Shown: positions 49,001-63,561, numbered from the stretch's first letter. The stretch: DNA of 64,000 nt from Bretschneidera sinensis (GCA_023935145.1 CM043698.1:18665001-18729000); one strand, 5' to 3'. Notes: a model not told the origin generated them from the letters alone. Numbers and translations are program-made.

Positions 49001-51045
49001 GTAACTAGTTAGCCAATAGTATTATTACTTTTACTTATAAAAAAAGTATTATATTTGCCTGTACTAGCATGCCTCAGTAAGACCATGCTTGAAATCAACA
49101 GTTAGTACTTACAAATATAATTGTACCTCTGCACAGTGCTCACATAAGTTGAACTGCTTTGTTGAACGAATCAATTAGGTTTTGATTTTGCTTTGGAAAT
49201 TTCAAGTGTTTGTCATTTAGCTCTGTAAAAACAGAAACACATTCTCCCTCTTCTCTCTCCTTCAATTGTTGAGCCAGAGCATTTGGATTCTAGAGTTATA
49301 TCTCCATGTCAAAATCTATCATCCTAACTTGCGCTAGATATTTATTTGGTCTTTCACAGTGATGTGCTTTCCAGTAAGGAGTTTTTTTCATTTGCATTTA
49401 ATTTTTTGACGCTATGGTTGCTATCTTATCCACACGTCATATGGTTGGCTTTTCCACGCTGAGCATGTTTCATCATGTTTTTTAGTGTATTTCTATAATC
49501 TTCTTTTTGCAGGTTGTGCTGGCTGCTAATGACATGCCTTCTATCAATGATGTAACTTACCCTGAACTAATTGAGATTATATCAAAGGTGATGGAAATAA
49601 TAGCTTTAAGGTTTATGATTATTTGGGGCTTTAGCTTCTCTGATGTAGTAAGTGCCAATTTACCAGTTGAAAGATGAAAATGGGCAGCTCATGGGTGTTG
49701 ATACTTCAAAACTTTTGATTGCCAATTCTGGTAATGATTTGCCGGTAAGAAATGCAAGTGCTTTAAAAAAAATCTTGTGACACAGGTTGAACAACTTATC
49801 CACTCACTGAATGATAAATATTTTTGTAGCTTTAGTAATAGCTTCTTTTGCTTTTCAATCCTTGCAGGTTATTGATCTTACAAGAGTATCGCAAGAGCTT
49901 GCCTTCCTGGCAAGTGACGCAGACTTGGTTATCTTGGAAGGCATGGTAAGTGCTTTCCAGTTTGGAAATACTGAAGTTAGAAAAAATCGTTTACTGTTTA
50001 AGAATGTGAAGAAGACAACTACTGGAAGCTAACCGTGATATCCAAATGTCTTATCATGTAACAGTTAGCTAAATAGCAGTCTAGATTTAATTATCATTGA
50101 ACTGAAATCTTTTTTTTTTTAATCAAAATAACTGAATTCTTGAGTTGCCATCGTCTAAATGAATGGATAGTGGAATTGATTATTGTCTTTAATAATTAAG
50201 AGCTATAGAGGTTGGGGAAGGTTTTGGGGTGTTTTTTGCTGCTTGACCAAGAAAAGAGAACAAGAAAGGACTGACTTACCAAGACAGCTGTGCTCTTAAT
50301 GTTACATTGAAGTGATTATGGAGAGAACAGTCTGAGAACATATCACATGCACCTGATCTCCTCGAGTACATTTCACATGCATCTGATGTCCTCAACTCAG
50401 TTTTTCACAATGCATGTGTGGTCTGCTTTTGAGCATGATTTAACAAAATATTCGGAGCTCTGAGAGTTCATTTAGCATAAATGTTTTCTCCCTGAAAGAA
50501 AATAGCTTCCAGTTAACAGATTCAGAAATCTTATCAGAAAAGTTTGCCTGCATGTTTGATGTTCTCCCAACATAGTGTTTTGCCATAGTAAATCCTTTCA
50601 TAATATTAGCAAAAAGGATTGTTCTATTATTCACAAGCAAAAGTTGTTTCCTATACCTTGTGATGTATGTACTTCTCTTTTGGGAAAGTTTGGTTTAAGA
50701 AATGTCATTGTGCATAAAGTGAATTTGGTTAAGATGTTGAGTTTTCTAACATAATGTAAATACAACGTTCAATTTCTTTTGTCAGGGTCGTGGAATAGAG
50801 ACAAATCTTTATGCTCAATTCAACTGTGAATCACTCAAGATTGGGATGGTAATTGTTTTGTTTATAGTTATTGTTTCTTTTTTCTAGAATTTTAGCTATG
50901 CCCAATAATTTGCAGAATTAATATTAAGCCATGTTTATGTCTTCCTTGCCCATCCTATTTACAGGTGAAACATCCAGAGGTTGCTCAGTTTCTTGGAGGT
51001 CGGCTTTATGATTGTGTCTTCAAATACAATGAAGTTTTATGTTAA
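46088..51045 (+). CDS. DUF89 damage-control phosphatase (subfamily II, At2g17340-like; 12 exons)
   Basis: Predicted exons: 46088-46257, 46606-46671, 47052-47118, 47264-47332, 47642-47782, 48293-48421, 48551-48637, 49513-49587, 49667-49744, 49868-49945, 50786-50848, 50965-51045, joining to 367 aa, the length I recall for Arabidopsis At2g17340. DUF89 enzymes are metal-dependent phosphatases that remove damaged phospho-metabolites. This stand-alone plant subfamily matches the C-terminal phosphatase of pantothenate kinase 4-type proteins and acts on 4'-phosphopantetheine and its oxidised forms. Metal-site candidates are Asp220-Asn221 in FVDNSG and Asp256 in SINDV. The conserved NSGNDLP (288-294) and LEGMGRGIETN (317-327) are present. 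The start is fixed by [13 protein letters not shown] after a purine-rich leader. It should be cytosolic, since no targeting peptide is seen. Confidence 0.95.
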
Positions 51046-51760
51046 TAATAGTTAATTCTTGTATGTCTCCAAAAGCAATTTATTCTGTCAATCATTTGAT
51101 ATGTTAGGTCTTAGTGTCTAGAAACTTGTATCTGTGGAATTAAAGAAAGTTTTTTCTTTTAATGAATACATAGACAAAATAACTGCTTACGTGCTCTCAT
51201 ACATGAGATATAGTATTATTTTTTGAGATTCAGTTACATAGCTGTTTTGAATTTATATAGTGGACTACCTGAAAGTCTACAACTTGGATTTAAAGAATGC
51301 TTATGTGAAGCTAAGATTGGATTCTGCAGAGCTCTTTCATGTATAAGGAGTTTAATTGGGTGCGCACGAACACGCAAGAGTGATTCAATTCTGCAGAGCT
51401 CTTTCATGGTTTGGTTTAGTAACCAAGTTCGTGTATGTGTCGTGCACGTTGGTTTAGTAATCGAATTCATGTATGTGTTGCGTGCCTGTGCGTACAGCCA
51501 AGCAATTATCTTTTCCTTGTCTGCCCTTACCCTTCCCTACTAAACACATACCATGCTGCCATTGGTCCTCACCTTTTTCGAAGGAGTAACTAAACTAACT
51601 AAAATTATATGGAGTATTTCTTATGAAATTTTAAGCCATTTTATTATTGAAGGGATGAAAAATGGGTACACAAACAAATTTTGTCGATTCAAGGGAAGAG
51701 CCATGGGAAAAAAAGAAGACTAAAGTTGAAATGATGACAAGCGAAACAAACATAATTGCA
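51046..51760. other. Convergent 3' region between DUF89 and XCP genes
   Basis: 715 bp separate the two stop codons of convergent genes, so both 3' untranslated regions must lie here. A near-repeat of tgcagagctctttcatg occurs twice (about 51327 and 51392). No other gene is seen. Confidence 0.7.
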
Positions 51761-53545
<1,785 letters not shown>

Positions 53546-53623
53546 TTCTGCTGTGTTTGGTTCTGTTGGAGATGAGAAGAATAGATGAGGTGAATGTGAG
53601 AGAAGAGGTTGGTTGTCTGTGTG

Positions 53624-53632
53624 TATTTATAG
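53624..53632 (-). promoter_or_regulatory. TATA box of the XCP gene
   Basis: CTATAAATA on the minus strand lies about 80 bases upstream of the ATG, leaving room for a leader of about 50 bases. It is the only good TATA match close to the gene. Confidence 0.75.
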
Positions 53633-53647
53633 ATCAGGCTTCATGCA

Positions 53648-53658
53648 TTGCTTTCAAG
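53648..53658 (-). promoter_or_regulatory. Tracheary-element-regulating cis-element (TERE)
   Basis: CTTGAAAGCAA on the minus strand fits every fixed base of the published TERE consensus CTTNAAAGCNA. It lies about 16 bases upstream of the TATA box and about 103 upstream of the ATG. TERE drives tracheary-element expression of xylem peptidase and secondary-wall genes and is recognised by VND/MYB-type regulators. Confidence 0.8.
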
Positions 53659-55191
53659 TGAAGATGTTGATTTTATTTTTCTCCTTGAATACGGAGTCTT
53701 TACGATTGGTTCTGTTGGCAGGCTTTTGCTCCAAGCGTGCTCATTTGTTTAGACAGAGACTGGAGCCTACGTATATATTTGATTATATAATAATTATTAT
53801 TGTTGGGCTTCTATGTGAAACTCTTCCAAGGCAGCAACCTTACCAAATCCCCATGCCAATTGAAGCGCTGTGTGTGGCGAACAACACTGAGATCAATGAC
53901 ATTACGAGAGGAAAGTCGGGAAGCCCTTTAGTTTACTGTAACGGGTAATATGATAATTAAATAAACTTATTTTTTTTTTAATTTTTTAACCTGCCGGAGA
54001 CTTGTTATAATTACCAGCGAACAGTGGACATCAAGATGCACTGCTGGCACCATTGAAGTCAGAGACCACTGATCTACACTCCAACAAAGTTTTGCATCAT
54101 CCACTGCACGCTAGGATCCACTACACGTGCCATTTGAAGATTTCCAATTCCGACCATCCGTCTTTTGACATCTCTCCACTGAAACCCACAACCTTTCGAC
54201 TGAAACCAAACACCACAGAAATCATCATCGTCTTCGATATTCACCCACCGATCTCCACTGGAATCGGTCACACGTGCCACTGTGTGTAAGCGTGATTCTC
54301 CTGCAACCGTTTTGCAAGCCGGAGGAGAAACTTTGAAAAACAAAAAATCCTAGATGAAGTGGCAGTGGCAATTTGTCCATATAAATTTAGTCACAATGCT
54401 AAATAAATTTAGTCACAATGCTAACTTGTTTTTTTTTCCTTTTTTACACATGAAGCTAACTTTTGTCTTAAACGGGGCAAGTTAACATTCCCCGTATTTA
54501 TTCTTATAATCAAGAAAACGAAATCTGTGATTGTTTTTAATTCTTGGTTAGGGTACCCAATCACTGAACTAGTAATAAAAAGGATTCATTTCAGACACTA
54601 CCACTTGAAAAAAGTATTGATCAGTTGGTTTGCTGGTTTGCTGGTAAGGAGCACAAGCCCAGGCCAAACAATAACTACTACTATCAAATACAAATTGTGA
54701 GACCTGTGCAACACTTGCGACGCTGCTTTCATGAAGAAACTAAATTCCTTGAAGTTCTCACTTAAGCCTAGCATCATTACTGTTTCCAGAGTTTGGTTAC
54801 ACATTACTCTTTATCAAATCATCAGATTGATCAACTATCAAGTGACACAAAGAACATACACCAGGCAAACCAACCAGATGAAACTATAGAACTCAAATTT
54901 CTTAGAACAAATAACTGATCCACAAGATCTTACAGATGAAACACATCGCATCATCTCCCAACACTACCCAACACTAAAAGAATACCTATCCATGTAACCG
55001 CCACTTTATCAATCTAGAACTTAACGGTAGCACTACTACCGGGAAATTGGAAGTATAGTTTCTGATACTCAGGTTGTGTTGAAATAGTAATTTCAAGACA
55101 ACTCGAAAAAATTTACCAAGAAGGAATTTAACAAGACATTAGCCTTTACATTAACAGCCCATTCAGCAGTGAGAGCATGAGCAAGCTATCA
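53659..55191. other. Intergenic region between XCP and transporter genes
   Basis: It carries the distal XCP promoter and the 3' flank of the transporter gene. A 19-20-bp direct repeat (aaatttagtcacaatgcta) occurs twice at about 54385-54423. No coding frame with recognisable content is seen; the ORFs at 54053-54343 on both strands overlap each other and look accidental. Confidence 0.6.
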
Positions 55192-58100
55192 CTATCTTAA
55201 TTTCCCGATGGAGTGTAAATATACGGAAACAGAGACAACCCTGGAAACACAAAAGGCATACGGTAAGGAAACATATCAATTATATGTTTCAAAATGGCAT
55301 GTGTTGCAAATATGGCGCATTCGCAGAATATAAAACAAAGTGACTCTGTCAAATGAACTGATGAAACCAACAACTTTCTGTAGTTTTCTCTATGGTCCTT
55401 TGATATTAACATTGCATATGCCATACTTGCAAAATCAAGGGTTTTACATGTGCGCGCGCACACAAAAGAAAGAGTAATTGTTGCCAATAGGTAATGTAGC
55501 TAAAGGTAACTTACGTTGCACCAAGGAAGAAGGCAAGGGAAAGATGAAAGCCAAACAGAAACACTGAAACAACTGCTGTGAGAAGCATCGCTACTGACGT
55601 AGAATACACCTGGGAAATGTTAGACAAGTTACACAATCATCGTACCAAACATCCTAGGGATTTCCTAAAAATGCTGACAAATCTAATGCTCCCCCCCAAA
55701 AAAAATAGAAGAGAAAAGAGAAAGTAGGAAAGGAAAAATAATCGAAGAATGCCATTATGGTATACCCAGATGGCATAATTCTAACACTTTACCTTAAATG
55801 GTGCATGTGAATGCAAACAATGTGAATGCAAACAACAAACTAAGGAATCTATGGTCAGATGCAAAACGACATTTCATGTCTTACCTTCACAATATTGTCA
55901 GCGTACTTCATTACCATAGATACAGCAATGCCACTGCACAAAACACAAATATTTATGCAGTGTGCAAAAGCATAATGGAAAAAAATGGTAGGAAAACTAA
56001 TTCTTTATAAAAGGAAATGGAAAGACATCACAAATGTTCATGTCAACAAAGAAAGTTTTCAATCATTTACATTGGAACTGTTGAGATAAACACAATGTTC
56101 GCAGAATTCATTGAAAATACCATGCAGTTACGAGACTAGTTAATGTACTTAGGAAAATGTTTTTCTATTTCTAATACTTATAAGAGCTCACTCATGTAAA
56201 ATCTTAGCTCCTGCTTTAGTTGCTGAATCTCCAAATTAAGGGTGAATCCGTGAATCCACCTCTAAATTCGTATAGGAGCTGATTAATTTTTGTGAGGAAA
56301 GGAAAGTTGGAAGTTTCCCCATTTTCCCTTGTTTGATTTTTTTCTCACTTTCCTTCAATAGAGGAATATAACTTTCATGATGCAATCACTTTCTCTCCAC
56401 TCCCTAGGTGATCTAACTTTTAGCAATTGAGGGAAACTGATTTTTACATGTGTAGACGATTTTAACTCAAATAACTATGATAATCTCAAACATACTTGTT
56501 TCTATGATCCACTCAAAACCATGTTTTTGTTATTTCCCTTTCAGTTTCACTGATTTATGCACTTCTCAACCATCAATCTTTGCAACTTTCATCAGGTACA
56601 GTTTGATTCTATAATAAAAAAATTATGATCAGTTTTAAATAGATGTCTAAATGAAATTAAGAGATTGTGGTCGTAAAAAAATTAAATTGTTTTGCTTTGT
56701 TTTTTTATCAAAACAATCCTCCCTACCCCCCCCCCCCCCCCCCCCCAAAAGAGAAAGCATTAGGTAGGCTCAAGGATAATTTTGTAATTTGTACTCAAGA
56801 AATAAGTTTTCTCAGTAAAAATCAAACATAAAAATATATATTTTCCACAATTTAGATATCGCTTTCCCTCAAAAATCAAACGCAAGAATATCACATTCAC
56901 TAATTATCGGATTTCTTGATTTGTGGAAAGCTGGATTCCTCAAGCGGCCCCTTAAATTGATTTGACTAGTTACTGGATTTTCTTTTGGAACAATGGCGGA
57001 GAGGGAGACTGAACCCAAGTCTCCTATATGGAAGACCCGGAAGTAACCAGGCTAAGAGGCCTGGGTTTGTTATTGGATTTTCAACATAACAGAATAACAC
57101 TTCTTACACCATCAAATAGAAGTTTTATCTCCACATGCTCAGTTTTTGATTGGCTGTACTCTTAATTTATGCATAAAGTAGACATAGTATCTTCGAACAT
57201 GCCCAGAGATATTTTATAATATTTCCACATCTTTACTACATTATCCAAGAGTCATAGAATTTTTAGCAATGAGTGAGAAAATAAGCCACTATCATAAAGC
57301 CCTAAAAGAGAAGGAACATACCTTAGTGCATGATTAAGAATCATGAGAGTTGTAATTAATGAGTACCCATGGAAGAATCCCCTGAAAATTAAATAAGTAA
57401 CTTGTAAACTACAGATAATTGACAAAACTATCTTGGCCTTATTATTGCATTGAAACGAAACTCTATGTCCTATATTAGTAGCAGAATATATAAGGGTTTC
57501 TCGTTTCAGAGACATAATGAATTTGTTTGATCACACACAAACGCTCACATACACTTGCATGCAAACACACGAAGATTAGATAGACAGAGAGAGAGAGAGA
57601 GATTATAACCATAAGAGCAGAATCAGAAACAAAACAAAAGATCAAATTACTTGTTCATGACTGCATCAAAATCTTGAATTACTATTGCAACAGCATTGAA
57701 GGCCATCCCGAAGATATACAACCAGAAGTTCTGCACATTTATATTTCTTGATGGGCGTTTTTTCATAATGGCCTGGCAAAACGAGAAGCAACCTTATTAA
57801 CAAACAGAACCATGATTTGCACTCTGTGATGCTCTGCATATTCTCAATCAAGATTTTGCTCATCTTTTCAGGAAAACCATAATACCCACTAAATTTGATC
57901 CAAATTAAGATCTAGTTACGTTTGCAGGCGGCTGAGAAAAGCATCTGAAAACTAAATAATGCTTTCAACATGAACTGAAGCTACAAACAGAGTACTAAAA
58001 GTTCACCTCAGTGTACACTCCTGCAAAACCACTCAATAGTGCCATTACCTGGAAAGAAATTACCAGACATTACAAAAACAGGCATTAATCAATACAATGT

Positions 58101-60311
58101 CTTTGCATATTTTTGCTTCAATTGGATTAAAAGACTAAAAAGTAATAACAACTCACAATGGCCATCATCCAGCCTGGAAGAGATGTTTGAAGAACACGAT
58201 CAGAACTGCAAAATCAAAGTCATTTCCTAAGGAATAGCCAGTATACTGAATTAACACAAGAGCTAAGCTTCAAACATATTTCAAAATGAAGAACAATGCT
58301 ATAAAGTCACTGCTTCTCATAGATGGCTACATGCATAGAGATATTGACTGGTGGTCTTATTTGTATACATATATGTATAAAATCAAAAATAAGATAAAAA
58401 AATTTCAATTATTGTTGACTAAAGGTCAGGCTGTACATCACAGACATGCAACATATATGTTCATCAGCTTGAACCACTTCTATGACAATCCCAAGGAGAT
58501 CTTTAAGGTCAGTATGACCAAATACAATAGTAGTATTTTGAGAGACGAACTTTGCCCAATCAAACGAGAAGGACTAATCAGCAAAGGGTGGTAATCACTC
58601 TTACTTAGAGTTTAGTTGTGCTGTGGTGCACCCGCAACATAATAGGACGAAAGCTGCCCACTGAATCTCGCTTAACCTATAATCAAACACAGTGATCAAG
58701 ATACAATGCCTTACAAAAATATTTTTATTAATATCAAGATTCTTGAAATTTGTAACTCATCTCTGGAGGAACAAGTAGGAAAAAAAACACAGTGAGGCAA
58801 CATATAGATCCAATGACATTCCCATATATCTCCTTCGTTCACTAATGTATCGTGGGTTTACAAAATATGTTCCATCAATGGGAATTATATCTACATACAC
58901 AGACGGAAATACTTACTTTTTCTTAAGTATAATTTGGTACAAAACACCAGTACTGATAATATTCAGGTTCTTCAGTATCTGATAGCCCGGAGCGTCCACA
59001 TACGCAAAGATGTAATACTGCCACATAAAATTGGAAAGTACAAACAATCACATCTATTAGAAACAAGAAAACCAATGTTATTATGACTTACAAAAGCAAA
59101 AAACTACCAAAAATACACCTGAAGCAAATTCTTGATGAGGTAAAGTGCTGCAGGAATGGGATAAACAATAACTTCATCCAGTGTTGTACTTAACCTGGTT
59201 CAGTAGCACGGTACAGAAAAGAACAACACAACACACAACCACATTGGTAAGATCACAAAGATGTAAATACAGCCGCATTTGACCAAAGTGGAACAAGTGA
59301 TCAGGATCTCCTAGACCAGTGATAAATTCAAGTAATATAATTACTCAATCCATCAGCTTTGTTTCATCTAACATGCTCAAACAATTAAAATGTATTGAGC
59401 AGGAAAAAGAACATAAATACCATGATTTTAATTGAGTGGTGAAATATTCTTTTTCCTTTTATAAGTACATGATCAAAGAATTCTTTCCATTAAGGACCCT
59501 ACAAGAACCATATGAATTTGGGATTTAGTTCCCCTGTGTCCACTTCTCCATTGGTAAATAGCCATTCTTTTGCAGTTTGCATTACGAGTGACAGAAAGTT
59601 CATTCCATAATACTAAAAACTCCACCACTGGTAAAGAAAAGAACATCTCTATTCCAAGAATTAATTCAGTCAATTCGCCAACTGTGTCATGGAAAAATTA
59701 ACAACAGTACTTATGAACCATCACAGATTCAATCAAACTTTCCTGAAAACTAGCAAAGAAAGGAACTATAACGATGAATAAATAAATAATTGTAACCTGT
59801 TATCATCAGAAACACCTTCATTTTTCCATATTCTTGACAAGGCTGCAAGTGATAACGCACATTTCAAAGTCTCCACCTGATACCAGAAAGAGGGAAAAAG
59901 GTAAATTATCATTTACAGTTACATGGATTTGATAATCACCCTTTCATAATTTTAGAGATCTAGATAAGTGAAGGTTTTCAAACCACCACTTTATGTTGTG
60001 CCCACTGATTAATCTAAAATTTAGAACAATCATTCACCCACCATAAAATTTGCAGTGGTGACACTGTACTCATACTTCCCAGCTCTCTTTGACCAAACGA
60101 TAAGTATTGCTTGTGAACTCGTAAGAACAGTCAGTGCAAGTGTGACGACTGTCCTATTTCATTGAAAAAGGGTAGGACAAGAAAACGATCATAAATATAA
60201 GTAGATTTTCTAATTCGGATGAAAATGGTGCGAATAATTAAGATTGAAAAGAAGCTCTCACTTGCGTTTCCACTTGGATCGGTCACTCGAACCACCTCCT
60301 AAAGTAGCCAT
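55192..60311 (-). CDS. CMP-sialic-acid-transporter-like nucleotide-sugar transporter (13 coding exons)
   Basis: Predicted exons on the minus strand: 60311-60262, 60153-60042, 59876-59797, 59194-59119, 59017-58917, 58676-58605, 58205-58157, 58048-58007, 57772-57651, 57381-57322, 55933-55885, 55609-55515, 55240-55192, joining to 318 aa. It is a Golgi-type nucleotide-sugar/UDP-Gal-type antiporter with about ten membrane helices. Family landmarks are SSQAILIVWSKRAGKYEYS, AYVDAPGYQILKNLNI, LLCCGCTTAQLNS, GFAGVYTEAIMKKRPSRN and the conserved MKYADNIVKVYSTSVAMLL near the end. It closely resembles Arabidopsis At4g35335/At2g43240-class proteins. The name comes from animal homologues; the plant substrate is not settled. 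The start is MATLGGGSS; family members I recall have about 35 more N-terminal residues. Intron 10 (55934-57321) holds a 21-C run at 56726-56746. Confidence 0.93.
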
Positions 60312-60900
60312 ATTACTTGCACCAACTGCAAATTAACAGGAAATATAAAGACATTATACAGAAAATCCAAGATTGAAACACAGCACAAATTAGCCAATAG
60401 GAAATGCATCAGGTTCAAAGTATCCTTACAGTTATGTAAAAGCAGCAGCGGCTAAGTGTGGAGGTGTTTACTATAACGGCACCGTATCTATAAGAAATCG
60501 CGTACCACTCTTAACAAATCTGTAACCTGATTTTGTTCTCTAGCCAACGCTTCTCAAATTTAACTGAAAATTCAAAAAATAAATAATTACTCAACCAGAA
60601 ATTCTCAAATGTAGCCTTCTATTGTGTTTGCTTCTGTGCGAGTTAAAATTTACAGCCAAAAACACACACAAGAATTAGCTGTCTACAATCGAATACATTT
60701 TCAAGCTGCATAATGATTTTGCTCTTTGTTGCAATTTTAATTGATGGATGAAATTTGGGGGTTGATTGTATACAAGGATACTGAGGGATTTAGAGTTGGG
60801 CGAAGAGATCCTTCTAGGAATGATTCAGAAGCCTCCGATCTAGAACCTAGAGAGATGAAGCGGCAGTAGCAGCGCTGTTCTCGGCGAGGAAGCAGAAGAT
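60312..60900 (-). other. 5' leader of the transporter gene with a probable leader intron
   Basis: On the minus strand an acceptor (ttgcag) lies at 60326, 14 bases before the ATG, and a donor (GTAAGG) at 60429, predicting a 104-bp intron in the leader. Across that join the frame of the ATG has a TAG 13 codons upstream, which supports the chosen start. The rest, to about 60900, would be first-exon leader and core promoter. Confidence 0.5.
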
Positions 60901-60947
60901 GGGTGAGAGAGAGAAAAAAAAAAAGAAAGATAGATTTGAAAAGGTTA

Positions 60948-61426
60948 GGGCATGTTTTGGTCCGGTTTTAGTTTTTAGTGTTCCAAAACTGTTTTCGAAA
61001 ATGAAAACCGAAATCAAAACAGTTTTTTTATTTAAAAAATATGTTTGGATAATTATAACTTGAAAACTGTTCAAAAACATAAAACAATAAATTATTGTTT
61101 GGATAATTTTATTTTGAAAACTATTTTGATATACTTTGTAATTATTTTTAGTTTTGAATTTAAATTTAAAATTTATATTAATTTTATTTTTCATATTTAT
61201 TAAATACTTAAAAATAATTAATATTATTTTATTTTTAATATTTTAATATTTTTTATATAATAATGAAACAAATAAGTGAATATTGATTTTAGAGCTATTT
61301 TTCAAAAATTATTTCAGAAAACACCAGCTCGAAGTTTTTAAAAAATTATTTTTAAAAACTGTTTTCGAAAATTACTGCTTACCAAACATAAAAAATTGTT
61401 TTTAAAAATATGAAACAAACATACCC
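60948..61426 (+). mobile_element. Tourist-like MITE, complete
   Basis: 479 bp between GGGCATGTTTTGG and CAAACATACCC with TTA outside both ends (60945-60947 and 61427-61429), the PIF/Harbinger MITE pattern. It is non-coding and over 75% A+T by eye. An inverted, truncated relative lies at 11745-12097. It sits just upstream of the transporter gene. Confidence 0.8.
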
Positions 61427-61429
61427 TTA

Positions 61430-61741
61430 GAAAAAAAGATATTTCAATGGTTTGATATTTTTTTAAGCTAATTGCAAAAATGAAAATGCGGGGGCACAAA
61501 CCAGTTGTAAGTAAAGAGCTTTGTGTCAGTAGTATGCCACAAGAACAGCTTGGGAGGTTTTCAGCCTTTATGTATTTAAAACAATTTAAATGAGGTATCA
61601 TATCACAAAATAACTTTTATTTATCTTGGATGTGCATTGAATTCAAAAAAATATAGTTGGAAAATCTACTCCAAAAATGTTTTAAAAGGCAGGTTAGGGC
61701 TTGTTTAGGACGGGCTACACCAAAAAAACGCTCAAAACTTA

Positions 61742-61772
<31 letters not shown>

Positions 61773-62661
61773 TATAACTTTTTAAAGGTGTACATTTTTT
61801 CTGGACGGATGCCTGAGGCTTAAGTCCCGTTGGATTTTTAAAAAAATATTGTAAAATATAAACTCGTTATGATAATTTATTACCAAAAAATAAAAAATAA
61901 GGAAATAAGGATTTTTTTTCGATTTAATGCTTATTTTTAAGTTTCAAAATTTAAAGTTTGTTAATAATTAATTTATTTTATTTGAATACTAATGATAATT
62001 TTTTTATTATTTTAATTAATCAATTAATTTTTTTTAAAATACTCTTACGTTTTCAAAAAGCATCGCCTCAATATTTTGAGATTTACGTCTGTTTCATTAA
62101 AACAAAACAACTCACCCAACGACTACACCTTTCAAAACACCATCCAAAATCACATGACCAAATTACTTTTGTTATATAATTGAATGCTAAATAATTATCA
62201 ATTGGTTAGCTTTAGAATTCGGAAATATTATATTAATAAATGGCAAAAAAAAATCATATATTTTATAATTATATATTTACAACATTATGAGAATTGAAAG
62301 TAAAATATGATTATGTAAATATTAACATATATACAATATTACCCCAATATATATTCTTGTCCCCGCCATCTTCTGAAATCCAACTAAACAACCAAAACAC
62401 ATGTATAACTAACACCAGAGTTACGACCAACCTCTCAAGTGATAAAAATTATTGGTTGATTCGGGTTTAAATTTAATTATTTAAATTAAGTGAAAACTTT
62501 ATTGATAAATTTTAAGAGTTTAATTGATAATGTTAATATAAGTTTGAAATCAAAAAACTAACATTATCAAAAAAAAATTTAAGATTATCAGTAGAGTTTT
62601 TAACTGGTCTAAATCATTAGGTTTAGACCCGAATCAACCAAAAAATCTTTCTCAAGTAAGC

Positions 62662-62712
<51 letters not shown>

Positions 62713-63008
62713 GGAAGATGTCATGTAATATTATTCAGGGCTTTGAAGTAACTCCTCTCTCCCATTTGAAGTCTGTAGCAATGGGATTGATTCTATTTCT
62801 ACCATTGGTGGGAACTCTGCTAATTACTAATAAAATCTCCAAAAGAGTTACCAATCTTAAATATTGATAAAGACTTTCTTCTTTTTTTTCCTTGTTTCAA
62901 CATATCATAAGTTTATTTATAAAAATTAAAAGTTGACAAGAAAATAATTTTTGATCGATTAATCTATTATATCTCTTCCGTTAGAACTTTAACAACTAAC
63001 ATTGCAAG
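61430..63008. other. A+T-rich intergenic DNA with a short inverted repeat and TA arrays
   Basis: TA microsatellites lie at 61751-61776 and 62664-62709. An imperfect inverted repeat spans about 62446-62648: attggttgattcgggttta at 62451 pairs with gtttagacccgaatcaacca at 62621-62640, with weaker pairing inward. It may be another small MITE. No gene is seen. Confidence 0.55.
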
Positions 63009-63356
63009 TTAACCTTCATATCTTAATACAAGTCGTTGCCTCACAATCAATTCTTTCTTTTCATACCATTCAATTGTGCCCATGAGATAATAATGAGGTT
63101 CTTTAAATTTCAGACTCAATTTAATAGAGTTCTTTGTGTCTTCATCATATACGAGAATATCTATCTCTTTACATTTCCTTAAGTCTTTAATATCTTTCTT
63201 CTTCATTTTTCCCCAAGCAACTTTCCAGTGATCTATCGTTGTACTCTTTGTAATCCTCAACTGAATAAAGTTCTCTCGAAAAAGAACGGGAAAAAAGACC
63301 AATTGAAGACATCTTAATAGGAAAAGAACAGAAATGATCCTTTGAAGACATCTCAA
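63009..63356 (-). CDS. Unrecognised 115-codon ORF, possibly B3-like
   Basis: The frame begins MRCLQRIISVLFLL and has an acidic/basic second half (KMKKKDIKDLRKCKEIDILVYDEDT, then LSLKFKEPHYYLMGTIEWYEK). The second half loosely recalls the C-terminal part of short plant B3 DNA-binding domains (a DxDT turn, a K-rich strand, then a W-containing helix), but diagnostic residues are not clear enough. It stands alone at the window end with no seen intron partner. It could be a degraded gene or chance. Confidence 0.3.
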   Translation of the reverse strand: MRCLQRIISVLFLLRCLQLVFFPVLFRENFIQLRITKSTTIDHWKVAWGKMKKKDIKDLRKCKEIDILVYDEDTKNSIKLSLKFKEPHYYLMGTIEWYEKKELIVRQRLVLRYEG

Positions 63357-63561
63357 ATAATGTCTTAAAATAAAAGAGATTAAAAAGAAGTTTCGTTTAA
63401 TATTGTTGTTGTGTGAATCACATGAACAAACTTAGTGATATATAGGGTCTAAGAATCCAGTACCTAATATATTGACTTTTTATAAACAATAAATAAAGAA
63501 TTTCATTGTTTGGGTTTTTATTCTTTGGGAGTGCACATAAACTAGCTTATTGTTATCTTGT

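Noticed and set aside
54053..54343. Overlapping plus and minus ORFs between XCP and the transporter
   Set aside because: No conserved motif and mutually antisense; ordinary chance frames.
55192..60311. Evidence of sialic-acid metabolism
   Set aside because: The name comes from animal relatives; plants of this family are thought to carry other nucleotide sugars, and no sialic-acid enzyme is seen here.
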